64,000 bases of DNA from JBCDCE01 sp039182515 (GTDB lineage: Bacteria > Pseudomonadota > Alphaproteobacteria > Rhodobacterales > Rhodobacteraceae), in NCBI GenBank assembly GCA_039182515.1, contig JBCDCE010000007.1:1-64000 (forward strand), given 5' to 3'. Numbering within the stretch: the stretch's first letter is position 1; each line of letters begins with the position of its first letter. The notes under the pieces are model-generated. The model searched no databases. It saw only the letters and a program-made list of their open reading frames with translations, and had not been told where the DNA came from. Position numbers and translations under genes: made by a program. Below, piece after piece: positions 49,182 through 57,849 of this stretch.

Positions 49182-50225
49182 ATGGCAAAACGCGTAGCTT
49201 TTGAATTGGGCGGCCGCGAAATTGAGCCTGGCACTCAAGCCACCGTAAATCTGCCCGTCAGCGTGATGCCGGATCATACGCCCGTGCACCTAAGCGTTGA
49301 AGTGATTCACGGCAAACGTAAGGGCCCGGTGGTCTTTGTGAGTGCGGCGATTCACGGCGATGAAGTCATGGGCGTTGAGATCGCACGACGCCTTTTGGGC
49401 AGTGTCAGCCCGGATAAATTGCGTGGCACTTTGATGGTGGTGCCAATTGTGAACACCCTCGGATTTCTCAATCGCTCCAGGTATTCACCAGATAGGCGGG
49501 ACCTCAACCGCTCGTTTCCTGGAACAAAGGGCGGCAGTTTAGCCTCTCGTCTCGCACATCGATTTATGCACGAGATTGTCGCGCGCTCGGATGTGGGGAT
49601 CGATCTTCATTCCGCAGCGGTGCATCGCACAAACCTGCCTCAGATGCGGGTCTCTCCTGATACGGCGCGCCCTCTTCAACTCAGTAAAGCTTTTGGCGCG
49701 CCAGTGGTTTTGATCTCGCCTTTGCGCGAAGGCAGTCTGAGGGCAGAGGCCCGTGAAATGGGTGTAGACGTCCTGCTTTATGAGGCTGGTGAAGGCCTAA
49801 GGTTTGATGAGATGGCGGCGCGAACAGGAGTGGCCGGAATCTTACGTGTTTTACATGCACTGGAGATGGTCAGTGCGCGTGGTATTCCAAAGCTCAAAGC
49901 TGACCCTTTGGTGTGCAAAGAGAGCGCATGGGTGCGCGCGCCTGCTGGGGGGCTTTTGAGAGTGCAAAAAGGGGAAGGGAGCCTCGTTGAAGAAGGCGAA
50001 CGCTTGGGCACAATTTCAGATCCTTTTGGCGAAACGGAATGGGTGGTAACCTCGCCCAGCAACGGGATCATTGTGGGGCGGGCCGTTCTGCCTGTTGTGA
50101 ACGAAGGAGACGCGTTGTTTCACATCGCAGAAATAACCGCACTAGAAGACGCTGAAGACCGCGTTGACCAACTTCAAACACAGCTCGCACAGTCTCCCCT
50201 TTTTGACGAAGATGAGATTATTTAG
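49182..50225 (+). CDS. Succinylglutamate desuccinylase/aspartoacylase family hydrolase
   Basis: 347-residue zinc metallohydrolase of the M14 carboxypeptidase superfamily. Zinc ligands in AAIHGDEVMGVE and DLHSAAVHR; DLNRSFPG is the family loop. The C-terminal part LLRVQKGEGSLVEEGERLGTISDPFGE is a biotinyl-lipoyl-like beta-barrel common in this subgroup. Substrate unknown: an acylated amino acid or glutathione-like compound are options. ATG chosen from AAAGGGG upstream. Confidence 0.88.
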   Translation: MAKRVAFELGGREIEPGTQATVNLPVSVMPDHTPVHLSVEVIHGKRKGPVVFVSAAIHGDEVMGVEIARRLLGSVSPDKLRGTLMVVPIVNTLGFLNRSRYSPDRRDLNRSFPGTKGGSLASRLAHRFMHEIVARSDVGIDLHSAAVHRTNLPQMRVSPDTARPLQLSKAFGAPVVLISPLREGSLRAEAREMGVDVLLYEAGEGLRFDEMAARTGVAGILRVLHALEMVSARGIPKLKADPLVCKESAWVRAPAGGLLRVQKGEGSLVEEGERLGTISDPFGETEWVVTSPSNGIIVGRAVLPVVNEGDALFHIAEITALEDAEDRVDQLQTQLAQSPLFDEDEII

Positions 50226-50366
50226 CTAATAAAATACACGTTAAAAGTGTTTATCATTTAAATACAGTTCGTTTTTGGATCATTGCTTAACAATTGTGCA
50301 AATACCCTTTAAACCCTCCCAAAACTGAAGACCAAATTTGTTATTTTTTGTTTAGTGGAGGTGTCG

Positions 50367-50579
50367 ATGCGCGCATTTTTTGCGGCAAAGACAGTGATTT
50401 TTGTGGCTTATTCGACTGCAGTCTATGCGGTAGATGAGCCCGTTATTGTGACAGAAAATGAGACGATACTCAGTAAAATCTACGCTTTAATAAACACAAT
50501 GCCAGTACCCGCAGTTGCTTCAGCCATCGCTCTATTGCTAATTGCTGTGGTTGTTTTTCGACGTTTGCCAAAAGCTTAA
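50367..50579 (+). CDS. Small secreted/membrane protein
   Basis: 70 residues from the ATG at 50367, which has GGAGG five bases upstream. An N-terminal signal peptide (MRAFFAAKTVIFVAYSTAVYA) is followed by a short segment and a C-terminal hydrophobic stretch preceded by MPVPA and ended by FRRLPKA, resembling a minimal CTERM sorting signal. Almost nothing remains after processing, so it may be a tiny anchor or signal. Unknown family. Confidence 0.65.
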   Translation: MRAFFAAKTVIFVAYSTAVYAVDEPVIVTENETILSKIYALINTMPVPAVASAIALLLIAVVVFRRLPKA

Positions 50580-50597
50580 ACGCCAGACACCGCGCGT

Positions 50598-51563
50598 TTA
50601 CTCAGCAGCTTCCTGAACCTCGTTTTCAGCCTCAGCCAAGAAACGTTCCGCTTCCAAAGCTGCCATGCAGCCCATGCCAGCAGAGGTCACGGCTTGTCGG
50701 TATTTGTGATCCGTAAGATCCCCTGCCGCAAAGACGCCTGGAATGGACGTTGCAGTGCTATCGGGCTTTGTGACGACGTAGCCACCCATGTGTGTCTCCA
50801 GCACATCTTTGACCAATTCGTTTGCGGGCGCATGACCGATGGCAACAAACACGCCCTTGCAGGCTATTTCGCTGATCTCTCCAGTTTGGGTATTTTTCAC
50901 CCGTACGCTTTCGACCCCCAACGGTGAGTCTGCGCCGATGACCTCAACTACTTCGTGAAACCAAAGCGGCTCAATTTTCTCATTCTTGAAGAGACGATCT
51001 TGCAGAATTTTTTCGGCGCGCAGCGTGTCGCGGCGGTGAACGAGGGTCACTTTGGAGGCAAAGTTGGTGAGGAAAAGCGCTTCCTCCACAGCCGTATTGC
51101 CCCCGCCAATGACCACAATCTCTTCGCCGCGGTAGAAAAATCCATCGCAAGTTGCACAGGCTGACACCCCAAAGCCCTTGAACTTTTCTTCCGAGGGTAA
51201 GCCAAGCCATTTGGCGCGCGCGCCAGTGGCTAAAATCACAGCATCGCAGGTGTAAGTGGTGCCACTGTCGCCATGGGCCGTGAAAGGGCGCTGATCTAGA
51301 TCCAGCTTGGTGATGATGTCACCAACAATCTCGCAGCCCATTGCACTGGCATGTTCTTGCATGCGCACCATAAGATCAGGGCCTTGCACCTCGGTGTCAC
51401 CCGGCCAGTTTTCCACCTCAGTCGTGGTTGTAAGTTGCCCACCAGGTTCAATCCCTTGCACCAAAAGCGGCTCAAGCATGGCACGGCTTGCATAGACCCC
51501 AGCGGTATAGCCCGCAGGCCCAGACCCAATGATAAGAACTTTGGAATGGCGCGTATTCGACAT
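50598..51563 (-). CDS. trxB: Thioredoxin reductase
   Basis: 321-residue flavoprotein that reduces thioredoxin with NADPH. FAD site [16 protein letters not shown], redox cysteines in [17 protein letters not shown] site [13 protein letters not shown], final FAD motif [15 protein letters not shown]. Divergent from the Lrp-type regulator. Confidence 0.96.
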   Translation of the reverse strand: MSNTRHSKVLIIGSGPAGYTAGVYASRAMLEPLLVQGIEPGGQLTTTTEVENWPGDTEVQGPDLMVRMQEHASAMGCEIVGDIITKLDLDQRPFTAHGDSGTTYTCDAVILATGARAKWLGLPSEEKFKGFGVSACATCDGFFYRGEEIVVIGGGNTAVEEALFLTNFASKVTLVHRRDTLRAEKILQDRLFKNEKIEPLWFHEVVEVIGADSPLGVESVRVKNTQTGEISEIACKGVFVAIGHAPANELVKDVLETHMGGYVVTKPDSTATSIPGVFAAGDLTDHKYRQAVTSAGMGCMAALEAERFLAEAENEVQEAAE

Positions 51564-51764
51564 GGGTCCCCCGGATGATTCATCGCCTGAGCAGTTGGCG
51601 CGTTGATAGGGTATAAGGGGGCCGTCGGTGGGAGAAAAGGGCATGCGACGAAAACGTGATTGCTTTTCGAGCCTTTCCAAATCTTGCGCTCTTGCGAAAC
51701 ATTATTGCGCATCCGTGCGCTTTAACGTAAGGTATCTGCCAAGCCACAATAGGGATACGCCACC

Positions 51765-52265
51765 ATGTCCGCCGCCAAACTGGACTCAATCGACCGTAAA
51801 ATCTTGGCCGAGTTGCAAGCAGATGGACGCATGACCAATGTTGAATTGGCTAAGCGTGTGGGCATCTCAGCTCCGCCCTGTTTGCGCCGCGTGCGGACGT
51901 TGGAAGAAGCGGGATACATTCGCGGCTACCACGCAGACGTTGACAGTCGCGAACTTGGATTTGAAGTGCAAGTCTTTGCGATGGTTGGTCTTCAAAGCCA
52001 AGCGCAAGCGGACTTGACCGAATTTGAAGCACGTTGCGAGGCTTGGCCCTTGGTCCGCGAATGCCACATGCTCAACGGCGAGGTGGATTTTATCCTCAAA
52101 TGCGTGGCACCGGATCTCAGCTCGTTTCAAGCTTTTTTGACCGAAGACCTTCTCGCCGCGCCCAACGTTGGCAGCGTGAAAACATCCCTTGTCATTCGCG
52201 GCGCGAAAGATCAGCCGGGTGTCCCGTTTGAGGTTTTGGAAGAGCGCCTTAGCCAGACGGCCTAA
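51765..52265 (+). CDS. Lrp/AsnC family transcriptional regulator
   Basis: 166-residue regulator with an N-terminal helix-turn-helix (LDSIDRKILAELQADGRMTNVELAKRVGISAPPCLRRV, in pieces) and an RAM/AsnC ligand domain (VRECHMLNGEVDFILKCV). Probably senses an amino acid and may control itself or trxB, which it faces across 200 bases. Confidence 0.92.
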   Translation: MSAAKLDSIDRKILAELQADGRMTNVELAKRVGISAPPCLRRVRTLEEAGYIRGYHADVDSRELGFEVQVFAMVGLQSQAQADLTEFEARCEAWPLVRECHMLNGEVDFILKCVAPDLSSFQAFLTEDLLAAPNVGSVKTSLVIRGAKDQPGVPFEVLEERLSQTA

Positions 52266-52289
52266 GCGCTTAACCCCGAAGGGTTCGGC

Positions 52290-53069
52290 TCAATCGCGCC
52301 GTAAGCTCTCTAGCTCTTCACTTGTCAAACGCGGATAGCTCAGCGGACCAAAGTCGCGCAGTCGTGTGACATGCGGGAAGAACGACAAGTAGAGTTGCAG
52401 TCCATGTGCGTAAAGCACCTGTCCAACCTGTGGCCCAGGATGAAAGCTCTCCACCTCAACGCCATTGACGAGGACCAGCGCGTGTTTCTCAAATGCGATA
52501 TGGAACACGCGAACAGGGCTTATTGGGTTCATGCCAATGGCTTGTTCGCCGTCTTGTTGCTCAGCAGCCGAAATCAACGCTTTGTCGTGGCCGATGGTGG
52601 CTTGAAGGTCGCCTGAGCGATAAACAAGCCGCGCAGAAGGCCCTAAGATCAAATCCCTGGACGGCCTGCTGATACCAAGACTGTCAGCCTGCAACCGTGT
52701 GAGCGGCGACGTCAGCGCAGCTTGGCTTGGCTGACGCGGATTGAGTGTCATGCAGCCTTTCCACAAAAGGGGCAAGGGACCGTGGTCGACCGTGTCCACA
52801 AGATCGCCTGGCCAGATGTCTTCAACCGCAATGGGGCCTTGAGGGGTGCTGAGCAGCGATCCATGGGACAGCGCTGAAAAAGCGTCCTCAAATATTGGGC
52901 GCGCAGGAGCGAGGCCTGTGATGTCTTTGAGCGTTCCATCTGGTGTAAGCCCTTGGATTTCGACCCGACGTGTCGGTGTGCGAGACCTTGGATCGGTGGA
53001 GGGAAGGGTCGAAGTTCGGGACTTAACAACATCTGCCGCGAGGCCAGCGGCGAGGGTGGGGACGTTCAT
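52290..53069 (-). CDS. Hint domain protein without catalytic cysteine
   Basis: 259 residues with a Hint (Hedgehog/intein) module of the Rhodobacterales type: LSTPQGPIAVEDIWPGDLVDTVDHGPLPLLWKG at residues 74-106 and VRVFHIAFEKHALVLVNGVEVESFHPG later. In the usual CFTPGT start the cysteine is replaced (ALSHGS), so self-splicing or cleavage should be lost. The C-terminal histidine-asparagine pair is not obvious either. Role unknown. Confidence 0.78.
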   Translation of the reverse strand: MNVPTLAAGLAADVVKSRTSTLPSTDPRSRTPTRRVEIQGLTPDGTLKDITGLAPARPIFEDAFSALSHGSLLSTPQGPIAVEDIWPGDLVDTVDHGPLPLLWKGCMTLNPRQPSQAALTSPLTRLQADSLGISRPSRDLILGPSARLVYRSGDLQATIGHDKALISAAEQQDGEQAIGMNPISPVRVFHIAFEKHALVLVNGVEVESFHPGPQVGQVLYAHGLQLYLSFFPHVTRLRDFGPLSYPRLTSEELESLRRD

Positions 53070-53504
53070 CACGGGTCTCTCATTACGAGCTCAACGCTGG
53101 CCCCCACCAGCAACATCGAACGGTTACGTTACGATGGTACTTTTTTGACGGTTTTGATGACGAGCTGTCAAAGATTCGTGAATTTTGCCTCGGCGAGTGG
53201 GAATAATACCGGCGAATTCCAGGGAATTGTTCTCCGTTGCTTTAACAATCGTGCCACATTGTGAGTCGGTCGATGGGTGATGGCTTTGCTGCGTTACCGA
53301 AACTCACCTCGTTTTCTACCCCAGGATGCGCAATTTTAGATCTCAGATGAACGCGGCGCGCAGTTTTTTTCGTTGCCGCTTAGGAAGCACTCTTGGTCCC
53401 AAACAAGACAAAACCGCCTCCGACGTTTGCCGGAGGCGGTTCGCACTCTTTATCCGCACTCACTCGTTATCTTGTTAGCCCGTCCGGAGCCGCTCCCTTT
53501 TGGG
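53070..53504. other. Gap holding only a terminator
   Basis: No gene found. Contains the hairpin at 53412-53441 and otherwise unremarkable sequence of mixed composition. Confidence 0.5.
53408..53441 (-). terminator. Terminator of a small minus-strand gene
   Basis: Eleven-base perfect inverted repeat AACCGCCTCCG / CGGAGGCGGTT with an eight-base loop. On the minus strand it is followed by a short T run (TTTTG). Lies 64 bases after the 40-residue gene at 53505-53627. Confidence 0.75.
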
Positions 53505-53627
53505 TCAGCTGGCTTTGCGGGCAATCTTTGCCTTGCGACGCGCGCTGCGCGACCAAGGGAATTCATGTTTGGCGCACTGATCCACGAGCGTTTTGAGGCT
53601 TTCCTTGCGGGTCTCACGTCGTGTCAT
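53505..53627 (-). CDS. Small basic protein of 40 residues
   Basis: Too short for usual gene calling. Begins MTRRETRKESLKTLVDQC and ends RKAKIARKAS; strongly basic with one cysteine, possibly nucleic-acid or ribosome-binding. Support comes from GGAGAGGA nine bases upstream of the ATG and a strong terminator downstream. Another ORF (53614-53742) overlaps its start by 14 bases. Confidence 0.55.
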   Translation of the reverse strand: MTRRETRKESLKTLVDQCAKHEFPWSRSARRKAKIARKAS

Positions 53628-53742
53628 TGGCCGATCCTCTCCATTCTTCTGGTTTTCCGATTTGCTCCCTTTGACGCTTTGGATTTGAGCGCTTTGGCGA
53701 GAGCTTCTCGGTTTCTTCTATGAGGCTAAGATGCTGATCCAT
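53614..53742 (-). CDS. Possible small leader ORF (weak)
   Basis: 42 residues, MDQHLSLIEETEKLSPKRSN.. to ANDTT, overlapping the start of the 40-residue gene by 14 bases in another frame. Composition looks coding, but there is no Shine-Dalgarno. It might be a coupled leader peptide or chance. Confidence 0.25.
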   Translation of the reverse strand: MDQHLSLIEETEKLSPKRSNPKRQREQIGKPEEWRGSANDTT

Positions 53743-53937
53743 TGCGGCTGCTGTAGGGCAGCAATCGTGAAAGAATAGAGAAAAACTGTGGTTTTCCACA
53801 GTATATCCCTATGGTTGATTTGTGAGGAATTTCAGGGCGATACCCGGAAAACAGATAAAATGCGCCACATTTCACGGGCGGTTGGCCACAGTTGCTAACG
53901 GAAAGTGACCCACTTTGGTGTCTTTCGAATAGCGCGG

Positions 53938-54693
53938 TTAAAGCGAGATTGCCGAAATCAGACGCCCGTAATCGGCTTGTTTTTGGTGAACGCTTCGGCG
54001 GTAGGAGAAAAAGCGCGCTTCATCTTCGTAGGTACAGTGCCCGGTCCAGTTGGCGGAACCCACGCCTGCTGCTCGCAATCGGGACAATCCAAAGCGCGGA
54101 AGATCAAACTGGTATTTGTCGCCCTGACCTTGAGCGAAGAATTCAGCGTGATTTTCATCCTCGTCCAAAAACCGGTCGAGAAACTCCGGCCCAACCTCAT
54201 AATTTTTCTGGCTGATCGAAGGCCCAATGATCGCTGTGATGTTTTCCCGCAGAGCGCCCAAGCGCTCCATGGCTTCAATTGTGCGCTCCAAAACACCGTT
54301 TAGAGCGCCTTTCCATCCTGCATGGGCTGCGCCAATGACCTTGGCTTTGGAATCTGCAAAAAGCACAGGCTGGCAATCGGCGGTGAGAATCCCCAAGGCC
54401 AAGCCAGGCATCGCACTCGCCATACCATCTGCCTTTGGGCGCTCAGATAGAGGGGCGTGCACCTCAATCACATCTGGCGAATGCACTTGATAAAGTGTCG
54501 CGAGGTTTTGCTCCGGCACATGCAGGGCTTCAGCAACACGGGCGCGGTTAATCTGAACCGCTTCGCTTTGATCCGTGCTGCCCAAGCCGCAGTTCAGTCC
54601 TTGAAAGACACCCGACGATGCGCCGCCCTTACGGGTGAAAAACCCGTGGCGCATCGGAAAAAGCGCATCTGATCGGATGATCTCGAGACTCAC
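53938..54693 (-). CDS. pgeF: Purine nucleoside phosphorylase/polyphenol oxidase family protein
   Basis: 251-residue YfiH/LACC1-type enzyme; family members are adenosine/purine nucleoside phosphorylases and clean up peptidoglycan building blocks. Marks: MRHGFFTRKGGASSG, LTADCQPVLFAD, AHAGWKGALNGVLE and ANWTGHCTYEDEARFFSYRR. A GTG start at 54693 overlaps the methyltransferase stop by four bases (GTGA), so both are coupled. Confidence 0.92.
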   Translation of the reverse strand: MSLEIIRSDALFPMRHGFFTRKGGASSGVFQGLNCGLGSTDQSEAVQINRARVAEALHVPEQNLATLYQVHSPDVIEVHAPLSERPKADGMASAMPGLALGILTADCQPVLFADSKAKVIGAAHAGWKGALNGVLERTIEAMERLGALRENITAIIGPSISQKNYEVGPEFLDRFLDEDENHAEFFAQGQGDKYQFDLPRFGLSRLRAAGVGSANWTGHCTYEDEARFFSYRRSVHQKQADYGRLISAISL

Positions 54694-55787
54694 GGTGATA
54701 ATCCTGGCAATTGAGCAGCATGGGGCGGAACACATCCCAATACTTTAAACAGCGTCCCCATTTCCGAAGGGGAGGTCAAGCGCTCCAGCGCGGCGTCATG
54801 GGAGCTTCGCGCAGATCCGCTGAGGGACTGGGCTAGTCTTTCGGCACGTTGGGCAATGCCAAGGCGATTTAAGAACAACCCCTGCTCGGTCAATGAGCTG
54901 GCAGCCAGTCCAGCAGAGGTGGCGGCTTTGGCCAAGCTTTCAAATTGAACATGGGCTGTGAGATCCGCTTGCCCGGGATCGCTGAGAGGATCGACAGGTT
55001 TGTGGGCCCGCACAGCTTGAAAGGTAGAACCTGTTGTTTGCCAATCTCCATAATCTATGATCAAGGCGGCTCCCCCAAACCGGGCGATATGGCCCGCAAG
55101 CTGGGCCATGATTGCTTCAGCTGGGGCACATGTTTCGACTAAGTCCCTAGGTTCTGCCTGCGCGACGCGTGCGCGAAGGGCGTCGATCGCCGCCTCTGGC
55201 CCACGGCCCCAGATGAAAGATGGCTCTGCCTCTTTAGCTTCAGGCGCAAGGCCGATCATCCGTTCGCTCCAACCGCTTTCGGTGCGGATAAATTGCCGGA
55301 TCGGCAAAGCATCAAAAAATTCGTTGGCCACCAGCCATAGCGGAACATCAGGTAGGCTTTGCACAGTATCATGCCAAGTGAGCCTGTCGCTTGAGCAAAA
55401 GCGCTCCAAAGCTTTGGATTGGATCTCGCGCAGATGAGGCGAGGCTTCAACCAAATGAACCCGCATAGCATCGTGAAAGCCAGGTACAGTACGCGTCGCG
55501 CGCAAGACATCTGCCATGAGTGTCCCGCGCCCTGGTCCAAGCTCTGCCAAACCAAAGGGCTTTGGCGCGCCTTGGTCCAGCCAGTTTTGGGCCAAAGCCA
55601 ATCCGATCAATTCTCCAAACATCTGGCTGATTTCGGGGCTTGTGATGAAATCGCCGGCGGATCCAAAGGGATCTTGGCGCATATAGTAGCCATAGGTTGG
55701 ATGGGCCAAAGCCAAAGCCATGTAACGATCCACGCCTATCGGGCCCTCAGCTGCGATCTGAGATGCGATAAGCGCGGCCAAGCTCAT
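54690..55787 (-). CDS. MidA/NDUFAF7-type SAM-dependent methyltransferase
   Basis: 365-residue arginine methyltransferase relative of mitochondrial NDUFAF7. GPIGVDRYMALALAHPTYGYY, FITSPEISQMFGELIG and AELGPGRGTLMADVLR are the hallmarks. Starts with an ATGA overlap on the lgt stop and leads into pgeF, an arrangement common in alphaproteobacteria. Confidence 0.93.
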   Translation of the reverse strand: MSLAALIASQIAAEGPIGVDRYMALALAHPTYGYYMRQDPFGSAGDFITSPEISQMFGELIGLALAQNWLDQGAPKPFGLAELGPGRGTLMADVLRATRTVPGFHDAMRVHLVEASPHLREIQSKALERFCSSDRLTWHDTVQSLPDVPLWLVANEFFDALPIRQFIRTESGWSERMIGLAPEAKEAEPSFIWGRGPEAAIDALRARVAQAEPRDLVETCAPAEAIMAQLAGHIARFGGAALIIDYGDWQTTGSTFQAVRAHKPVDPLSDPGQADLTAHVQFESLAKAATSAGLAASSLTEQGLFLNRLGIAQRAERLAQSLSGSARSSHDAALERLTSPSEMGTLFKVLGCVPPHAAQLPGLSP

Positions 55788-56689
55788 GAGGCGTGGTGTT
55801 TGGCTGGATCTTTTCGAAACAAAAGCCAAAGCCCAATGGCAATCATCGGCAAGGATAGCAACTGACCCTGTGTGATCCCAATCCCATTCACGTGAAGGAT
55901 ATAGCCCAAGGGATTCCCTGGCGTGACAAACTGCGCATCAGGTTGACGGAAGAACTCCACAAACACGCGCGCTGCACCGTAACCTGCAAAAAACACGCCA
56001 ACCGCAGCCCCGGGGCGTTTCAAAATGTCAAATCGCCAAACGAGCACGATCAAAACGAGCCCCAAGAGAAGGCCCTCCAGTCCCGCCTCATAAAGCTGCG
56101 ACGGATGGCGTGCGCAGGCCCCAAGTACTCCCGGGCAATCCTGCGCCGCTTGGCCTGGGAAGACGACGGCCCAAGGGACGTCCGAGGGTCGCCCCCAAAG
56201 CTCGGCATTTATAAAGTTAGACAAACGCCCAAGCAAAAGCGCTGGAGGCACAGAAATTGCAATCGCATCGCCCACCGACAAAAGCGCCAGTTTGTGGCGC
56301 TTGCAGTAGAGATAGATGGCCAGCAAAACGCCCAAGAAGCCGCCATGAAACGCCATGCCGCCCTGCCAAACAGCCGGGATCTCGGCGAGATTTTGCAGGT
56401 AGTAGAAAGGACGGTAGAAAATCACGAACCCTAGGCGGCCCCCCAGCAGAACGCCTATGATGATCCAGGTCATCAGGTCCTCGACTTGCTGAGGTGTCAT
56501 GGGGGGGCTGTCTTTTGCCCAAAGTCGAGTGGTTTTCACAGCGGCCAGCGCGATGCGCCACCCAATCAAAATTCCAACAATGTAGGCCAATGCGTACCAG
56601 CGGATCGGAAAATCCAGCAATGGTATCGTCACCGCGACAGGATCAAAATTTGGAAAGGAAAGCGCGGCGGCAAAAGCGGGCAACATCAT
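55784..56689 (-). CDS. lgt: Prolipoprotein diacylglyceryl transferase
   Basis: 301-residue inner membrane enzyme adding diacylglycerol to the lipobox cysteine of lipoproteins, needed for the TbpB-like and other lipoproteins of this window. The LGGRLGFVIFY, GGMAFHGGFLG and LLLGRLSNFINAELWGR segments are the family core. First gene of the lgt-midA-pgeF operon. Confidence 0.96.
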   Translation of the reverse strand: MMLPAFAAALSFPNFDPVAVTIPLLDFPIRWYALAYIVGILIGWRIALAAVKTTRLWAKDSPPMTPQQVEDLMTWIIIGVLLGGRLGFVIFYRPFYYLQNLAEIPAVWQGGMAFHGGFLGVLLAIYLYCKRHKLALLSVGDAIAISVPPALLLGRLSNFINAELWGRPSDVPWAVVFPGQAAQDCPGVLGACARHPSQLYEAGLEGLLLGLVLIVLVWRFDILKRPGAAVGVFFAGYGAARVFVEFFRQPDAQFVTPGNPLGYILHVNGIGITQGQLLSLPMIAIGLWLLFRKDPAKHHAS

Positions 56690-56783
56690 GGGCCTTTCGC
56701 ATCAAGAATCGGAATTTGCTTGAGCCTGAGCCCCTGCGCACCCATATAACGACCAAGGCTGATGAGCTAAAGGTGTAGGGACC

Positions 56784-57032
56784 ATGCAAACACGCAACAA
56801 AATCTTCGACGATATTTCTCAACTGATGACCAATGCGATGGGCGTGGCCCAAGGCGCAAAGGAAGAAGCTGAGACAGCCATGAACTCTATGATCGATCGG
56901 TGGTTGGCTGACCGTGATTTTGTGACACGTGAGGAATTTGATGCCGCCCGCACGATGGCCCAAAAAGCACGCGAAGAAAACGCGAGCTTAGAGGCCCGTT
57001 TGGCAGCCCTCGAAGCAAAGCTCTCCAATTGA
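56784..57032 (+). CDS. ubiK: UbiK/BMFP family accessory protein
   Basis: 82-residue coiled-coil membrane-associated protein, helper of ubiquinone synthesis in proteobacteria. NKIFDDISQLMTNAMGVAQGAKEE and FVTREEFDAARTMAQKARE are typical. Divergent from lgt. Followed by a TACTC-type motif. Confidence 0.9.
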   Translation: MQTRNKIFDDISQLMTNAMGVAQGAKEEAETAMNSMIDRWLADRDFVTREEFDAARTMAQKAREENASLEARLAALEAKLSN

Positions 57033-57063
57033 GCTGACGTCTGGGCTTAGCCCGACGGTCTTA

Positions 57064-57111
57064 TCTTTTCCTTGGTGAAAAATACTCAAATCCAAAGGCA
57101 CGCGCCTTTGG
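57064..57111 (+). repeat. TACTC-type 3' motif, copy 3, with hairpin
   Basis: TCTTTTCCTTGGTGAAAAATACTC follows ubiK by 31 bases, in the same direction, then CCAAAGGC-ACGC-GCCTTTGG (57092-57111), a perfect eight-base hairpin. It could be a terminator though no T run follows. Next gene starts at 57314; between them nothing else was seen. Confidence 0.75.
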
Positions 57112-57313
57112 CTCCATTTGTGCATAGAACTTGGGCCCGAGTTTGATTTACCCACAACTTATTGCGCGCGCTGTAAACTATTCGCTTTACAGATGCGCTG
57201 CACCCCTTACGGTATTTGGTAGGGGCACAACAAAAAACCACTGTCCCTAGAGCAGGCAACAAGCGCTAGGGGCGCTGCCAGACCCCGGCGCGATTATGCA
57301 GAGGGGTAGCCTC

Positions 57314-57817
57314 ATGGCCGTATCCGAGCAGTATCTTGAAACTGAAGACCTTCATCCGATTGATATCGTCGAGCATCTCGCGGAGCATCATTCTTGGGAT
57401 TTCGACCGTATCGCGGATGATCAGATTGCCATGGCAGTCGAGGGCCAGTGGCGCACCTATTCCATCACTTTGGCCTGGTCGAGTTATGATGAAACACTGC
57501 GGCTGATCTGCACCTTTGAAATGGAACCGCCCGAAGAAAAAATGCCGCAGATTTTTGAGGCCTTGAATGCGGTAAACGACATGTGTTGGGCCGGAGCCTT
57601 CACCTATTGGAGCGCCCAGAAGCTCATGGTTTACCGCTATGGGCTTGTGCTCGCGGGCGGGCAGATGGCCTCTCCAGAGCAGATTGACACAGCGATCAAT
57701 GCAGCTGTGATGTCGGCCGAGCGGTTCTATCCGGCGTTCCAATTGGTCTCTTGGAGCGACCAAAGCGTTGAGAGCGCGTTGCAAGTGGCCATTGCAGAGG
57801 CCTATGGGCGGGCGTAA
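57314..57817 (+). CDS. YbjN domain-containing protein
   Basis: 167-residue cytoplasmic protein of the YbjN family (tetratricopeptide-like regulator or chaperone). HHSWDFDRIADDQIAM at the start and DMCWAGAFTYWSAQKLMVYRYGL in the middle fit the family in alphaproteobacteria. Start ATG has GAGGGG upstream. First gene of a run with proC, csaA and a hydroxyacid dehydrogenase. Confidence 0.88.
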   Translation: MAVSEQYLETEDLHPIDIVEHLAEHHSWDFDRIADDQIAMAVEGQWRTYSITLAWSSYDETLRLICTFEMEPPEEKMPQIFEALNAVNDMCWAGAFTYWSAQKLMVYRYGLVLAGGQMASPEQIDTAINAAVMSAERFYPAFQLVSWSDQSVESALQVAIAEAYGRA

Positions 57818-57849
57818 CCTGCATCCCTGAACAGGGGAAAAGACAACAC

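Noticed and set aside
53785..53815. ACTGTGG-TTTT-CCACAGT hairpin, resembling a DnaA box pair
   Set aside because: Only one near-match and no origin-like context (no cluster of boxes, no AT-rich unwinding region); left unassigned.
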